Shown here piece after piece: positions 37,823-50,797 of a stretch of 64,000 bases of DNA. The position numbers and the translations under genes were made by a program. The notes beneath the pieces are model-generated. The model was not told the DNA's origin. It worked only from the letters and a program-made list of their open reading frames with translations, and did no database searches. Positions within the stretch are counted from its first letter, which is position 1. The number at the start of each line of letters is the position of its first letter. The DNA is taken from positions 22,515,013 to 22,579,012 of the forward strand of contig JARWKL010000007.1 of assembly GCA_029961685.1 (NCBI GenBank), given 5' to 3'. This stretch comes from Aristolochia californica. Taxonomy: Eukaryota; Streptophyta; Magnoliopsida; Piperales; Aristolochiaceae.

Positions 37823-39844
37823 GGAATTTCCCAAACTTGGATAAAAAACTTTTGTGTTCAGTTATGGTGTGTGAATATATATTTTTTATTTACATTAGTT
37901 ACTATCTTAAGTATTTTCCACACATCAACTATAAAATTTTTATTTTGTTGTGATCTTTTTTGCCTTTTTTTTTACGGGATGAAAGGGGAGCGAAAACTCA
38001 AAGTTCTGGTTTAAGAAAAAAGTGTACATCTAAAATGGAAATGCACAATGCACAAATGTAGACAGAGATATTTCCAAAGAGTGTGTTTATGTTTTAGGGA
38101 TCGTATGCACTGTTTCATTTTTATATCTAAGGTTTTGCAATCGTCGGGAAACGGGGGAGGCGGGCTATTTTTAACTCAGTGTTTGACTTCAAATCCATAA
38201 GTCATTTATTACAAAAATATAGCCTGTTACGCATGACAAATCACTTTACAATCATCTATGATTGTTAGCTCAACTTTTTGAATATGGGCAAAATAATGGC
38301 TTGTTTGACTAGGGCAAATATCCCACCGCACGTTCACTTGAGAATTTATTGAGCGTTTGTTATTCTCTTTGAAAGTTTTGGATCCATAGGTCATTTGAAT
38401 CTTTAACACGTTTCATGCATGCATATCCATTTTTAAAACATGTGCAGAAAAAATCACCTTCATGTAAAATTCCAAGATATTAGTTTTGGACTAGTGGAAT
38501 TTCCCAAACTTGGATAAAAATCCTTTTGTGTTCATTTGTGGTGTGTGAATAGATTTTCTTATTTTACTTTTTTTATTGTTTTAAACTTTTTCCATACATC
38601 AACTATGAAATTTTCATTTTGTTGTGATCTATTTGCCTTTTTTGTTTACGAGGATGAAGAGAGAGCGAAAAACTCGAAGTTTTGATTTAAGAAAAATGTG
38701 TGCATCTAAAACGGAAATGCACAATGCACATATGTAGAGAGAGATAATTCCAAAGAGTGTCTATAATTTTTAGGGATAGTAAGCACCTTTTCGTTTTTAT
38801 ATCTCAGGTTCTGCAATTGTTGGGAAAAATGGGTTGCAGAGGATTTTTAACTGAGTGTTGAATTGCAATCCATAAGTCATTTCATACAAAAATATAGCCC
38901 ATTACGCATGATAAATCACATTACAATCATCTATGATTAATTATGTCAGCTTTTTGCAAATGGGCAAACTAATGGCATGTTTGACTCGGGTAAATATCCC
39001 ACGCCAAGTTCACTTGAGAATTTAATGAGCTTTTGTTATTCTCTTCAAAAGCTTTCCATCCATAGTTTATTTGCATCTTTAACATGTTTCAAACATGCGT
39101 ATCCATTTTTAAAACATGTGTAGATGAAATCTCTTTCTTGCAAAATTCCAAGCAATTAGGGTTAAACTAGTGGAATTTCCCAAAATTGGATAACAAAACT
39201 TTTGTGTTCATTTGTGTTGGGTGAATAAATTTTCTTTATTTATATTTGTTATTGTTTAAATTTTTTTCCATACATCAATTATAAAATTTTCATTTTGTTG
39301 TAAGCTTTTTGCCTTGTTTGTTTTCGGGATGAAGTGAGAGCGAAATGTCAAAGTTTATATTTAAGAAAAAAGTGTACATCTAAAATGGAAAAGCACAATG
39401 CAAAATTGTAGGGAGAGATAATTCCAAAGAATGTCTGTAATTTTTAGGGATTGTAAGCTCTTTTTAGTTTTTATATCTCAGGTTTTGCAATCATCGGGAA
39501 AAATGGGTGGCAGAGGATTTTTAACTGAGTGTTGAATTGCAATCCATAAGTCATTTCATACAAAAATATAGCCCGTTACGCATGATAAATCACTTTACAA
39601 TCATCTATGATTGATAGATCAAATTTTTGAAATTAGGCAAAATAATGACTTGTTAGACTCGGGTAAATATCCCACTGTACGTTCACTTGAGAATTTAATG
39701 AGCGTTTGTTATTCTCTTTAAAAGCTTTGGATCCATAGCTCATTTGCATTTTTAACATGTTTCAAACATGCATATCCATTTTTAAAACATGTGTGGATGA
39801 AATCTCTTTCTTGAAAAATTCCAAGCTATTAGGGTTAAACTAGT
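37823..39844 (-). repeat. Block III trimer unit whose third monomer is a 3/2 hybrid
   Basis: Monomers at 37823 (1), 38496 (2) and 39172. The last is family 3 up to about 39730, including GGATCC, then continues with CTCATTTGC and the family 2 tail GGTTAAACTAGTGG. A second family 3 monomer follows at 39845. Confidence 0.82.
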
Positions 39845-40516
39845 GGAATTTCCCAAAATTGGATAACAAAACTTTTGTGTTCATTTGTGTTGGGTGAATA
39901 AATTTTCTTTATTTATATTTGTTATTGTTTTAAATTTTTTCCATACATCAACTATAAAAATTTCATTTTATTGTAAGCTTTTGCCTTGTTTGTTTTCGGG
40001 ATGAGGGAGAGAAAAAAGTTAATGTTTTGATTTAAGAAAAAAGAGTACATCTAAAATGGAAAACCACAATGCAAAATTGTAGAGGGAGATAATTCCAAAG
40101 AGTGTCTGTAATTTTTAGGGATTGTAAGCACTCTTTAGTTTTTATATCTTAGGTTTTGCAATCGTCAGGAAAAATTGCTGGCAGAGGATTTTTAACTGAT
40201 TGTTGAATTGCAATCCACAAGTAATTTCATACAAAAATATTGCCCGTTACGCATGATAAATCACTTTACAATCATCTCTGATTGTAAGATCAAATTTTTG
40301 AAAATGGGCAAAATAATGACTTGTTAGACTCGGGTAAATATCCCACCGCACGTTCACTTGGGAATTTAATGAGCGTTTGTTATTCTCTTTAAAAGCTTTG
40401 GATCCATAGGTCATTTGAATCTTTAACGTGTTTCAAGCATGCATATCCATTTTTAAAACATGTGTAGAAAAAATCTCCTTCATATAAAATTCCAAGCTTA
40501 ATAGGGTTGGACTAAT
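39845..40516 (-). repeat. Extra family 3 monomer
   Basis: A complete family 3 monomer directly after the 3/2 hybrid. The tandem family 3 starts (39172, 39845) are the reciprocal type of product to the missing monomers elsewhere in the block. Confidence 0.82.
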
Positions 40517-41866
40517 GGAATTTCCCAAACTTGGATAAATAACTCTTGTGTTCATTTTTGGTGTATGAATAGATATTTTTTATTTACATTAGTTATTATT
40601 TTAAATATTTCTCACACATCAACTATAAAATTTTTATTTTGTTGTGATCTTTTTTGCCTTTTTTGTTTACGGGATGAAGGGGGGAGCGAAAACTCAAAGT
40701 TCTGATTTAAGAAAAAAGTGTACATCTAAAATGGAAATGCATAATGCACAAATGTGGAGAGAGATATTTCCAAAGAGTGTCTGTATGTTTTAGGGATTGT
40801 ATGCACTCTTTCATTTTTATATCTAAGGTTTAGCAATCGTCGAGAAACGGGGGAGGCGGGCGATTTTTAACTGAGTGTTGACTTCAAATCCATAAGTCAT
40901 TTCTTACAAAAATATAGCCCGTTACGCATGACAAATCACTTTACAATCATCTATGATTGTTAGCTCAACTTTTTGAATATGGGCAAAATAATGGCTTGTT
41001 TGACTCGGGCAAATATCCCACCGCACGTTCACTTGAGAATTTAATGAGCGGTTGTTTTTCTCTTTAAAAGATTTGGATCCATAGGTCATTTGAATCTTTA
41101 ACATGTTTCTGGCATGCATATCCATTTTTAAAACATGTGTAGAAAAAATCTCCTTGAAGTAAAATTCCAAGATATTAGTTTTGGACTAGTGGAATTTCCC
41201 AAACTTGGATAACAAAACTTTTGTCTTCATTTGTGGTGTGTGAAAAAATTTTCTTCATTTACTTTTTTTATTGTTTTAAACTTTTTCCGTACAACAACTA
41301 TGAAATTTTCATTTTGCTATGATCTATTTTCCTTTTTTGTTTACAAGATGAAGGGAGAGCGAAAAACTCGAAGTTTATTTTTAAGAAAAATGTGTAGATC
41401 TAAAATCGAAATGCACAATGTACATATGTAGAGAGAGATAATTCCAAAGAGTGCCTGTAAGTTTTAGGGATTGTAAGCACCTTTTCGTTTTTATATCTCA
41501 GGTTTTGCAATCGTCGGGAAAAATGGGTTGCGGAGCATTTTTAACTGAGTGTTGAATTGCAAGCCATAAGTCATTTCATAAAAAAATATAGCCCATTACG
41601 CATGATAAATCACATTACAATCATCTATGATTAATTATGTCAAATTTTTGAAAATGGGCAAAATAATGGCATGTTTGACTCGGGTAAATATCCCACAACA
41701 CGTTCACTTCAGATTTTTATGAGCGTTTGTTATTCTCTTTAAAAGCTTTGGATCCATAGGTCATTTGAATCTTTAACATGTTTCAACCATACATATCCAT
41801 TTTTAAAACATGTGCAGAAAAAATGTCCTTCTTGTAAAATTCCAAGCTTAATAGGGTTTGACTATT
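40517..41866 (-). repeat. Block III unit: family 1 plus a 2/3 mosaic monomer
   Basis: Family 1 at 40517. The monomer at 41191 is family 2 at its start. It shows family 3 sequence (AAATTTTTGAAAATGGG) near 41641, returns to family 2 (AATGGCATGTTTGAC) near 41665, and is family 3 again from ACACGTTCAC near 41700 to its tail. The alternation looks like gene conversion rather than a single crossover. Confidence 0.78.
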
Positions 41867-44057
41867 GGAATTTCCCAAACTTGGATAACAAAACTTTTGT
41901 GTTCATTTGTGGTGTGTGAATAGATATTTTTTATTTACAGTAGTTATTATTTTAAATATTTTCCACACATCAACTATAAAGTTTTTATTTTGTTGTGATT
42001 TTTTTTGCCTTTTTTGTTTACGGGATGAAGCGGGAGCCAAAACACAAAGTTCCGATTTAAGAAAAAAGTGTACATCTAAAATGGGAATGCACAATGCACA
42101 AATGTAGAGAGAGATATTTCCAAAGAGTGTCTGTATGTTTTAGGGATCGTATGCACTTTTTCGTTTTTATATCTAAGGTTTTGTAATCATCGGGAAACGG
42201 GGGAGGCGGGCGATTTTTATCTAAGTGTTGACTTCAAATCCATAAGTCATTTCTAAGGAAAATATAGCCCGTTATGCATGACAAATCACTTTATAATCAC
42301 CTATGATTGTTAGCTCAACTTTTTGAATATGGGCAAAATAATGGCTTCTTTGACTAGGACAAATATCCCACCGCACGTTCACTTGAGAATTTAATGAGCG
42401 TTTGTTATTTTCTTTAAAAGCTTTGGATCTATAGGTCATTTGAATCTTTAACATGTGTCTGGCATGCATATCCATTTTTAAAACATGTGTAGAAAAAATC
42501 TCCTTCATGTAAAATTCCAAGATAATAGTTTTGGACTAGTGGAATTTCCCAAACTTGGATAACAAAACTTTTGTGTTCATTTGTGGTGCTATAATTACTT
42601 TTCTTATTGTTTTAAACTTTTTCCGTACAACAACTATAAAATTTTCATTTTGCTAAGATCTATTTGCCTTTTTTGTTTACGGGATGAAGGGAGAGCGAAA
42701 AACTCGAAGTTTTGATTTAAGAAAAATGTGTACATCTAAAACGGAAATGCACAATGCACATATGTAGAGAGAGATAATTCAAAAGAGTGTCTTTAATTTT
42801 TAGGGATTGTAAGCACCTTTTCGTTTTTATATCTCAGGTTTTGCAATCGTCAGGAAAAATGGGTTGCGGAGGATTTTTAACTGAGTGTTGAATTGCAATC
42901 CATAAGTCATTTCATACAAAAATATAGCCTGTTACGCATGATAAATCACATTACAATCATCTATGCTTAATTATGTCAGCTTTTTGCAAATGGGCAAAAT
43001 AATGGCATGTTTGACTTGGGTAAAATTCCACCGCAAGTTCACTTGAGAATTTAATGAGAGTTTGTTATTCTCTTTAAAAGTTTTGCATCCATAGCTCATT
43101 TGCATCTTTAACATGTTTCAAACATGCAAATCCATTTTTAAAACATGTGTGGATGAAATCTCTTTCTTGCTAAATTCCAAGGTATTACGGTTAAACTAGT
43201 GGAATTTCCCAAAATTGGTTAACAAAACTTTTGTGTTCATTTGTGTTGGGTGAATAAATTTTATTTATTTATATTTGTTATTGTTTTAAATTTTTTCCAT
43301 ACATCAACTATAAAATTTTTACTTTGTTGTAAGCAGTTTTCCTTGTTTGTTTTCGGGATGATGGGAGAGCAAAAAGTCCAAGTTTTGATTTAAGAAAAAA
43401 GTGTACATGTAAAATGGAAAAGCAGAATGCACAATTGAGGGGAGAGATAATTCCAATGAGTGTCTTTAATTTTCAGGTATTGTAAGCTCTTTTTAGTTTT
43501 TATATCTTAGGTTTTGCAATCGTAGGGAAAAATTGGTGGCAGAGGATTTTTAACTGAGTGTTGAATTGCAATCCATAAGTCATTTCTTACAAAAAAATAG
43601 CCCGTTACGCGTGATAAATCACTTTACAATCATCTATGATTGTTAGATCAAATTTTTGAAAATCGTCAAAATAATGACTTGTTAGACTCGGATAGGTTTT
43701 GCAATCGTCGGGAAACGGGGGAGGCGGGCGATTTTTAACTGAGCGTTGACTTCAAATCCATAAGTCATTTATTACAAAATATAGCCCGTTACGCATGACA
43801 AATCGCTTTACAATCACCTATGATTGTTACCTCAACTTTTTGAGTATGGGCAAAATAATGGCTTGTTTGACTCGGGCAAATATCCCACCGCACGTTCACT
43901 TGAGAATTTAATGAGCGTTTGCTATTCTCTTTAAAAGCTTTGGATCCATAGGTCATTTGAATCTTTAACATGTTTCTGGCATGCATATCCATTTTTAAAA
44001 CATGTGTAGAAAAAATCTCCTTCAAGTAAAATTCCAAGATATTAGTTTTGGACAAGT
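41867..44057 (-). repeat. Block III unit with a fused 3/1 monomer, 2191 bp
   Basis: Monomers at 41867 (1), 42541 (2) and 43201 (3). The family 2 copy has a small deletion in its start (GTGGTGCTATAATTAC near 42587). The family 3 copy breaks at about 43694, where GACTCGGATA meets GGTTTTGC of a family 1 monomer. About 488 bp are missing and the fused monomer ends as family 1 at 44057. Confidence 0.83.
43690..43697. other. Deletion joint, family 3 core to family 1 middle
   Basis: GACTCGGATA (family 3, monomer offset about 493) meets GGTTTTGCAATCG (family 1, offset about 309). About 488 bp are lost and a composite monomer results. Little homology is visible at the joint. Confidence 0.78.
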
Positions 44058-45402
44058 GGAATCTCCCAAATGTGGATAACAAAACTTTTGTGTTCATTTG
44101 TGGTGTGTGAATAAATTTTCTTCATTTAATTTTTTTATTGTTTTAAACTTTTTCCGTACTTCAACTATGAAATTTTCATTTTGCTGTGATCTATTTGCCT
44201 TTTTTGTTTACGGGATGAAGGGAGAGCGAAAAACTCGAAGCTTTGATTTAAGAAAAATGTGTACATCTAAAATGAAAATGTATAATGCACATATGTAGAG
44301 AGAGATAATTCCAAAGAGTGTCTGTAATTTTTAGGGATTGTAAGCACCTTTTCGTTTTTATATCTCAGGTTTTGCAATCGTCGGGAGAAATGGGTTGCGG
44401 AGGATTTTTAACTGAGTGTTGAATTGCAATCCATAAGTCATTTCATACAAAAATATAGCCCGTTACGCATGATAAACCACATTACAATCATCTATGATTA
44501 ATTATGTCAACTTTTTGAAAATGGGCAAAATAATGGCATGTTTGACTCGGGTAATTATCCCACCGCAAGTTCACTTTAGAATTTAATGAGCGTTTGTTAT
44601 TCTCTTTAAAAGCTTTGCATCCATAGCTCATTTGCATCTTTAACATGTTTCAAACATGCATATCCATTTTTAAAACATGTGTGGACAAAATCTTTTTCTT
44701 GCAAAATTCCAAGTTATTAGGGTTAAACTAGTGGAATTTCCCAAAATTGGATAACAAAACTTTTGTGTTCATTTGTGTTGGGTGAATCAATTTTCTTAAT
44801 TTATATTTGTTATAGTTTTAAATTTTTTCCATACATCAACTATAAAATTTTCATTTTGTTGTAAGCTTTTTGCCTTGTTTGTTTTTGGGATGAAGGGAGA
44901 GCGAAAAGTCAGAGTTTTGATTTAAGAAAAAAGTGTACATCTAAAATGGAAAAGCACAATGCACAATTGTAGGGAGAGATAATTCCAAAGAGTGTTTGTA
45001 ATTTTAAGGGATTGTAAGCTCTTTTTAGTTTTTATATCTCAGGTTTTGCAATCGTCGGGAAGAAATGGTGGCAGAAGATTTTTAACTGAGTGTTGAATTG
45101 CAATCCATAAGTCATTTCATACAAAAATATAGCCCGTTATGCACGATAAATCACTTTACAATCATCTATGATTGTTAGATCAAATTTTATAAAATGGGCA
45201 AAATAATGACTTGTTAGGCTCGGATAAATATCCGCACGTTCACTTGAGAATTTAATGAGCGTTTGTTATTCTCTTTAAAAGCTTTGGATCCATAGGTCAT
45301 TTGAATCTTTAACATGTTTCAAGCATGCATATCCATTTTTAAAACATGTGTACAAAAAATCTCCTTCATGTAAAATTCCAAGATTAAAAGGGCTGGACTA
45401 AT
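44058..45402 (-). repeat. Block III monomers 2-3 with second-order HOR markers
   Basis: Family 2 at 44058, starting after GACAAG instead of the usual GACTAG, and family 3 at 44733, carrying GGGAAGAAATGG at 45057-45068. The same pair of rare variants recurs at 49448/50124 and 57533/58209, which ties these three places together. Confidence 0.83.
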
Positions 45403-46077
45403 GGAATTACCCAAACTTGGATAACAAAACTTTTGTGTTCATTTGTGGTGTGTGAATAGATATTTTTTATTTACATTAGATATTATTTTAAATATTTTCC
45501 ACACATCAACTATAAAATTTTTATTTTTTTGTGATCTTTTTTGCCTTTTTTGTTTACGGGATGAAGGGGGAGGGAAAAATCAAAGTTCTGATTTAAGAAA
45601 AAAGTGTACATCTAAAACTGAAATGCACAATGCACAAATGTAGAGAGAGATATTTCCAAAGAGTGTCTGTATGTTTTAGGGATCGTATGCACTTTTTCGT
45701 TTTTATATCTAAGGTTTTGCAATCGTCGGGAAACGGGGGAGGTGGGCGATTTTTAACTGAGTGTTGGCTTCAAATCCATAAGTCATTTCTTACAAAAATA
45801 TAGCCCGTTACACATGACAAATCAGTTTACAATCTTCTATGATTGTTAGCTCAACTTTTTGAATATGGGCAAAATAATGACTTGTTGGACTCGGGTAAAT
45901 ATCCCACCGCACGTTCACTTGAGAATTTAATGAGCGTTTGTCATTCTCTTTAAAAGCTTTAGATCCATAGGTCATTTGAATCATTAACATGTTTCAAGCA
46001 TGCATATCCATTTTTAAAACATGTGTAGAAAAAATCTCCTTCATGTAAAATTCCAAGCTTAATAGGGTTGGACTAAT
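45403..46077 (-). repeat. Hybrid 1/3 monomer, copy A
   Basis: Family 1 to about 45880, then family 3 (ACTTGTTGGACTCGGGTAAA) through the tail AGCTTAATAGGG. It has the same switch point and the same private variant (CTTGTTGGAC) as the monomer at 60893, exactly 15490 bp away. Confidence 0.85.
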
Positions 46078-48773
46078 GGAATTTCCCAAACTTGGATAAC
46101 AAAACTTTTGTGTTCATTTGTGGTGTGTGAATATATATTTTTTATTTACATTAGTTATTCTTTTAAATATTTTCCACACATCCACTATAAATTTTTTATT
46201 TTTTTGTGATCTTTTTTGCCTTTTTTTTTCACGGGATGAAGGGGGAGCGAAAACTCAAAGTTCTGATTTAAGAACAAAGTGTACATCTAAAATGGAAATG
46301 CACAATGCACAAATGTTGAGAGAGATATTTCCAAAGAGTGTCTGTATGTTTTAGGGATCGTAAGCACTTTTTCATTTTTATATCTAAGGTTTTGCAATCG
46401 TTGGGAAACGGGGGAGGCGGGCGATTTTTAACTGAGTGTTGACTTCAAATCCATCAGCCATTTATTACAAAAATATAGCCCGTTACGCATGACAAATCAC
46501 TTTACAATCATCTATGATTGTTAGCTCAACTTTTTGAATATGGGCAAAATAATGGCTTGTTTGACTAGGGCAAATATCCCACCGCACGTTCACTTGAGAA
46601 TTTATTGAGCGTTTGTTATTCTCTTTAAAAGCTTTGGATCCATAGGTCATTTGAATCTTTAACATGTTTCTGGCATGCATATCCATTTTTAAAACATGTG
46701 TAGAAAAAATCTCTTTCATGTAAAATTCCAAGATATTAGTTTTGGACTAGTGGAATTTCCCAAACTTGGATAACAAAACTTTCGTGTTCATTTGTGGTGT
46801 GTGAAAAAATTTTCTTCATTTACTTTTTTTATTGATTTTAACTTTTTCCGTACATCAACTATGAAATTTTCTTTTTGCTGTGATCTATTTGCCTTTTTTG
46901 TTTACGGGATGAAGGGAGAGCGAAAAGTCAAAGTTTTGATTTAAGAAAAGAGTGTACATCTAAAATGGAAAGGCACAATGCACAAATGTAGAGAGAGATA
47001 TTTTGCAAGTGTGTCTGTTTGTTTTAGGGATCGTATGCACTTTTTCGTTTTTATATCTAAGGTTTTGGAATCGTAGGGAGACGAGGGAGGCGGGCGATTT
47101 TTAACTGAGTATTGACTTTAAATCCATCAGCCATTTATTACAAAAATATAGCCCGTTATGCATGATAAATCACTTTACAATCATCTATGATTGTTAGCTC
47201 AACTTTTTGAATATGGGCAAAATAATGGCTCTTTTGACTAGGGCAAATATCCCACCGCACGTTCACTTGAGAATTTATTGAGCGTTTGTTATTCTCTTTA
47301 AAAGCTTCGGATCCATACGTCTTTTGAATCTTTAAGATGTTTCTAGCATGCATATCCATTTTTAAAACATGTGTAGAAAAAATCTCCTTCATGTAAAATT
47401 CCATGATATTAGTTTTGGACTAGTGGAATTTCCCAAACTTGGATAACAAAACTTTTGTGTTCATTTGTGGTGTGTGAAAATATTTTCTTCATTTACTTTT
47501 TTTATTGATTTTCACTTTTTCCGTACATCAACTATGAAATTTTCATTTTGCTGTGATCTATTGGCCTTTTTTGTTTACGGGATGAAGGGAGAGCGAAAAA
47601 CTCGAAGTTTTGATTTAAGAAAAATGTGTACATCTAAAACGGAAATGCACAATGAACATATGTAGAGAGAGATAATTCCAAAGAGTGTCTGTAATTTTAA
47701 GGGATTGTAAGCACCTTTTCGTTTTTATATCTCAGGTTTTGCAATCGTCGGGAAAAATGGGTTGCGGAGGATTTTAAACTGAGTGTTAAATTGCAATCCA
47801 TAACTCATTTCATACAAAAATATAGCCCGTTACGCATGATAAATCACATTACAATCATCTTTGATTAATTATGTTAGCTTTTTGCAAATGGGCAAAATAA
47901 TGGCTTGTTTGACAGGGGTAAATATCCCACCGCAAGTTCACTTGAGAATTTAAAGAGCGTTTGTTATTCTCTTTAAAAGCATTGCATCCATAGCTCATTT
48001 GCGTCTTTAACATGTTTCAAACATTCATATCCATTTTTAAAACATGTGTGGGCGAAATCTCTTTCTTGCAAAATTCCAAGCTATTAGGGTTAAACTAGTG
48101 GAATTTCCCAAAATTGATAACAAAACTTTTGTGTTCATTTGTGTTGGGTGAATAAATTTTCTTTATTTATATTTGTTATTGTTTTAAAGTTTTTCCATAC
48201 ATCAACTATAAAATTTTCATTTTGTAGTGATTTTTTTTTGCCTTTTTTGTTTACGGGATGAAGGGGGAGCGAAAACTCAAATTTCTGATTTAAGAAAAAA
48301 GTCTACATCTAAAATGGAAAGGCACAAGGCACAAATGTGGAGAGAGAGATTTCCAAAGAGTGTCTGTATGATTTAGGGATCGTATGCACTTTTTCTTTTT
48401 TACATCTAAGGTTTTGCAATCGTCGGGAGACGAGGGAGGCGTGCGATTTTTAACTGAGTGTTGACTTCAAATCCATAAGTCATTTCTTACCAAAATATAG
48501 CCCGTTATGCATGAAAAATCACTTTACAATCACCTATGATTGTTAGCTCAACTTTTTCAATATGGGCAAAATAATGGCTTGTTTGACTCGGGCAAATATC
48601 CCATTGCACGTTCACTTGAGAATTTAATGAGCGTTTGTTATTCTCTTTAAAAGCTTTGGATCCATAGGTCATTTGAATCTTTAACTTGTTTCTGGCATGC
48701 ATATCCATTTTTAAAACATGTGTAGAAAAAATCTCCTTCATGTAAAATTCCAAGATATTAGTTTTGGACTAGT
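46078..48773 (-). repeat. Block III irregular cluster with two hybrids ending as family 1
   Basis: Monomers at 46078 (1), 46752 (2 then 1), 47425 (2) and 48100 (3 then 1). The 46752 hybrid passes through a short family 3-like stretch near 46920 before becoming family 1. The 48100 hybrid switches near 48222. Both carry GGAAAGGCACAA and GGGAGACGAGGGAGGCG, so the two acquired segments are closely related. The cluster ends with the family 1 tail, yet a family 1 monomer follows at 48774. Confidence 0.8.
46483..46731 (-). other. Recurrent satellite reading frame (82 codons, representative), judged non-coding
   Basis: Many monomers contain a frame of 59-60 codons starting at an ATG in dyad B (MLKIQMTYG or MLKMQMSYG) and ending CKVIYHA or CKVICHA. 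Some, like this one, extend upstream to 82 codons (MEFYMKEIFSTHVLKMDMHAR). I recognise no protein family, and see no signal peptide or membrane segment. It coincides with the conserved dyad-bounded core. Against coding: no introns, promoter or polyadenylation context that I can recognise; family 2 of block III always has a one-base insertion giving a premature end (INHRRL); and six of the seven consensus differences between families 1 and 3 in this part change an amino acid. Most likely a by-product of conserved DNA. Confidence 0.6.
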
Positions 48774-50797
48774 GGAATTTCCCAAACTTGGATAACAAAA
48801 CATTTGTGTTCATTTGTGGTGTGTGAATAGATATTTTTTATTTACATTAGTTATTATTTTAAATATTTTCCACACATCAACTATAAAATTTTTATTTTGT
48901 TGTGATCTTTTTTGCCTTTTTTGTTTACGGGAAGAAGGGGGAGCGAAAACTCAAAGTTTTGATTTAAGAAAAAAGTGTACATCTAAAATGGAAATGCACA
49001 ATGCACAAATGTAGAGAGAGATATTTCCAAAGAGTGTCTGTATGTTTTAGGGATCGTATGCACTTTTTCATTTTTATATCTAAGGTTTTGCAATCGTCGG
49101 GAAACGGGGGAGGCGGGCCATTTTTACCTGAGTGTTGACTTCAAATCCATAAGTCATTTCTTACAAAAATATAGCCCGTTACGCATGACAAATCACTTTA
49201 CAATCACCTATGATTGTTAGCTCAACTTTTTCAGTATGGGCAAAATAATGGCTTGTTTGACTCAGGCAAATATCCTACCGCACGTTCACTTGAGAATTTA
49301 ATGAGCGTTTGTTATTCTCCTTAAAAGCTTTGGATCCATAGGTCATTTGAATCTTTAACATATTTCTGGCATGCATATCCATTTTCAAAACATTTGTAGA
49401 AAAAATCTCTTTCATGTAAAATTCCAAGATATTAGTTTTGGACAAGCGGAATTTCCCAAACTTGGATAACAAAACTTTTGTGTTCATTTGTGGTGTGTGA
49501 ACAAATTTTCTTCATTTAATTTTTTTATTGTTTTAAACCTTTTCCGTACATCGACTATGAAATTTTCATTTTGCTGTTATCTATATGGCTTTTTTGGTTT
49601 ACGGGATGAAGGGAGAGCGAAAAACTCGAAGTTTTGATTTAAGAAAAATGTGTACATCTAAAACGGAAATGTACAATGCACATATGTAGAGAGAGATAAT
49701 TCCAAAGAGCGTCTGTAATTTTTAGGGATTGTACGGACCTTTTCGTTTTTATATCTCAGGTTTTGCAATCGTTGGGAAAAATGGGTTGCGGAGGATTTTT
49801 AACTGAGTGTTGAATTGCAATCCGTAAGTCATTTCATACAAAAATATAGCCCGTTACGCATGATAAATTACATTACAATCATCTATGATTAATTATGTCA
49901 GCTTTTTGCAAATGGGCAAAATAATGGCATGTTTGACTCGAGTAATTATCCCACCGCAAGTTCACTTGAGAATTTAATGAGCGTTTGTTATTCTCTTTAA
50001 AAGCTTTTCATCCATAGCTCATTTGCATCTTTAACATGTTTCAAACATGCATATCCATTTTTAAAACATGTGTGGACAAAATCTTTTTCTTGCAAAATTC
50101 CAAGTTATTAGGGTTAAACTAGTGGAATTTCCCAAAATTGGATAACAAAACTTTTGTGTTCATTTGGGTTGGGTGAATAAATTTTCTTAATTTATATTTG
50201 TTATTGTTTTAAATTTTTTCCATACATCGACTATAAAATTTTCATTTTGTTGTAAGCTTTTTGCCTTGTTTGTTTTTGGGATGAAGGGAGAACGAAAAGT
50301 CAAAGTTTTGATTTAAGAAAAAAGTCTACATCTAAAATGGAAAAGCACATTGCACAATTGTAGGGAGAGATAATTCCAAAGAGTGTTTGTAATTTTTAGG
50401 GATTGTAAGCTCTTTTTAGTTTTTATATTTCAGGTTTCGCAATCGTCGGGAAGAAATGGTGGCAGAAGATTTTTAACTATGTGTTGAATTGCAATCCATA
50501 AGTCATTTCATACAAAAATATAGCCTGTTACACACGGTAAATCACTTTACAATCATCTATGATTGTTAGATCAAATTTTTGAAAATGCGCAAAATAATGA
50601 CTTGATAGGCTAGGGTAAATCTCCCACCGCACGTTCACTTGAGAATTTAATGAGTGTTTGTTATTCTCTTTAAATGCTTTGGATCCATAGGTCATTTGAA
50701 TCTTTAACATGTTTCAAGCATGCATATCCATTTTTAAAACATGTGTAGAAAAAATCTCCTTCATGTAAAATTCCAAGCTTAATAGGATTGGACTAAT
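48774..50797 (-). repeat. Block III trimer unit (1-2-3), 2024 bp
   Basis: Monomers at 48774 (1), 49448 (2) and 50124 (3); first of six consecutive regular trimers. The 49448 start follows GACAAG, and 50124 has GGGAAGAAATGG at 50448-50459. Confidence 0.88.

Noticed and set aside
45443..45643. Opposite-strand frames of about 66 codons (MWCVNRYFLFTLVI...) in family 1 and 2 monomers
   Set aside because: Phe/Ile/Leu-rich translation of AT-rich DNA, starting at the GTGTGTGAATA segment and repeating once per monomer. Composition explains the apparent hydrophobic segment.
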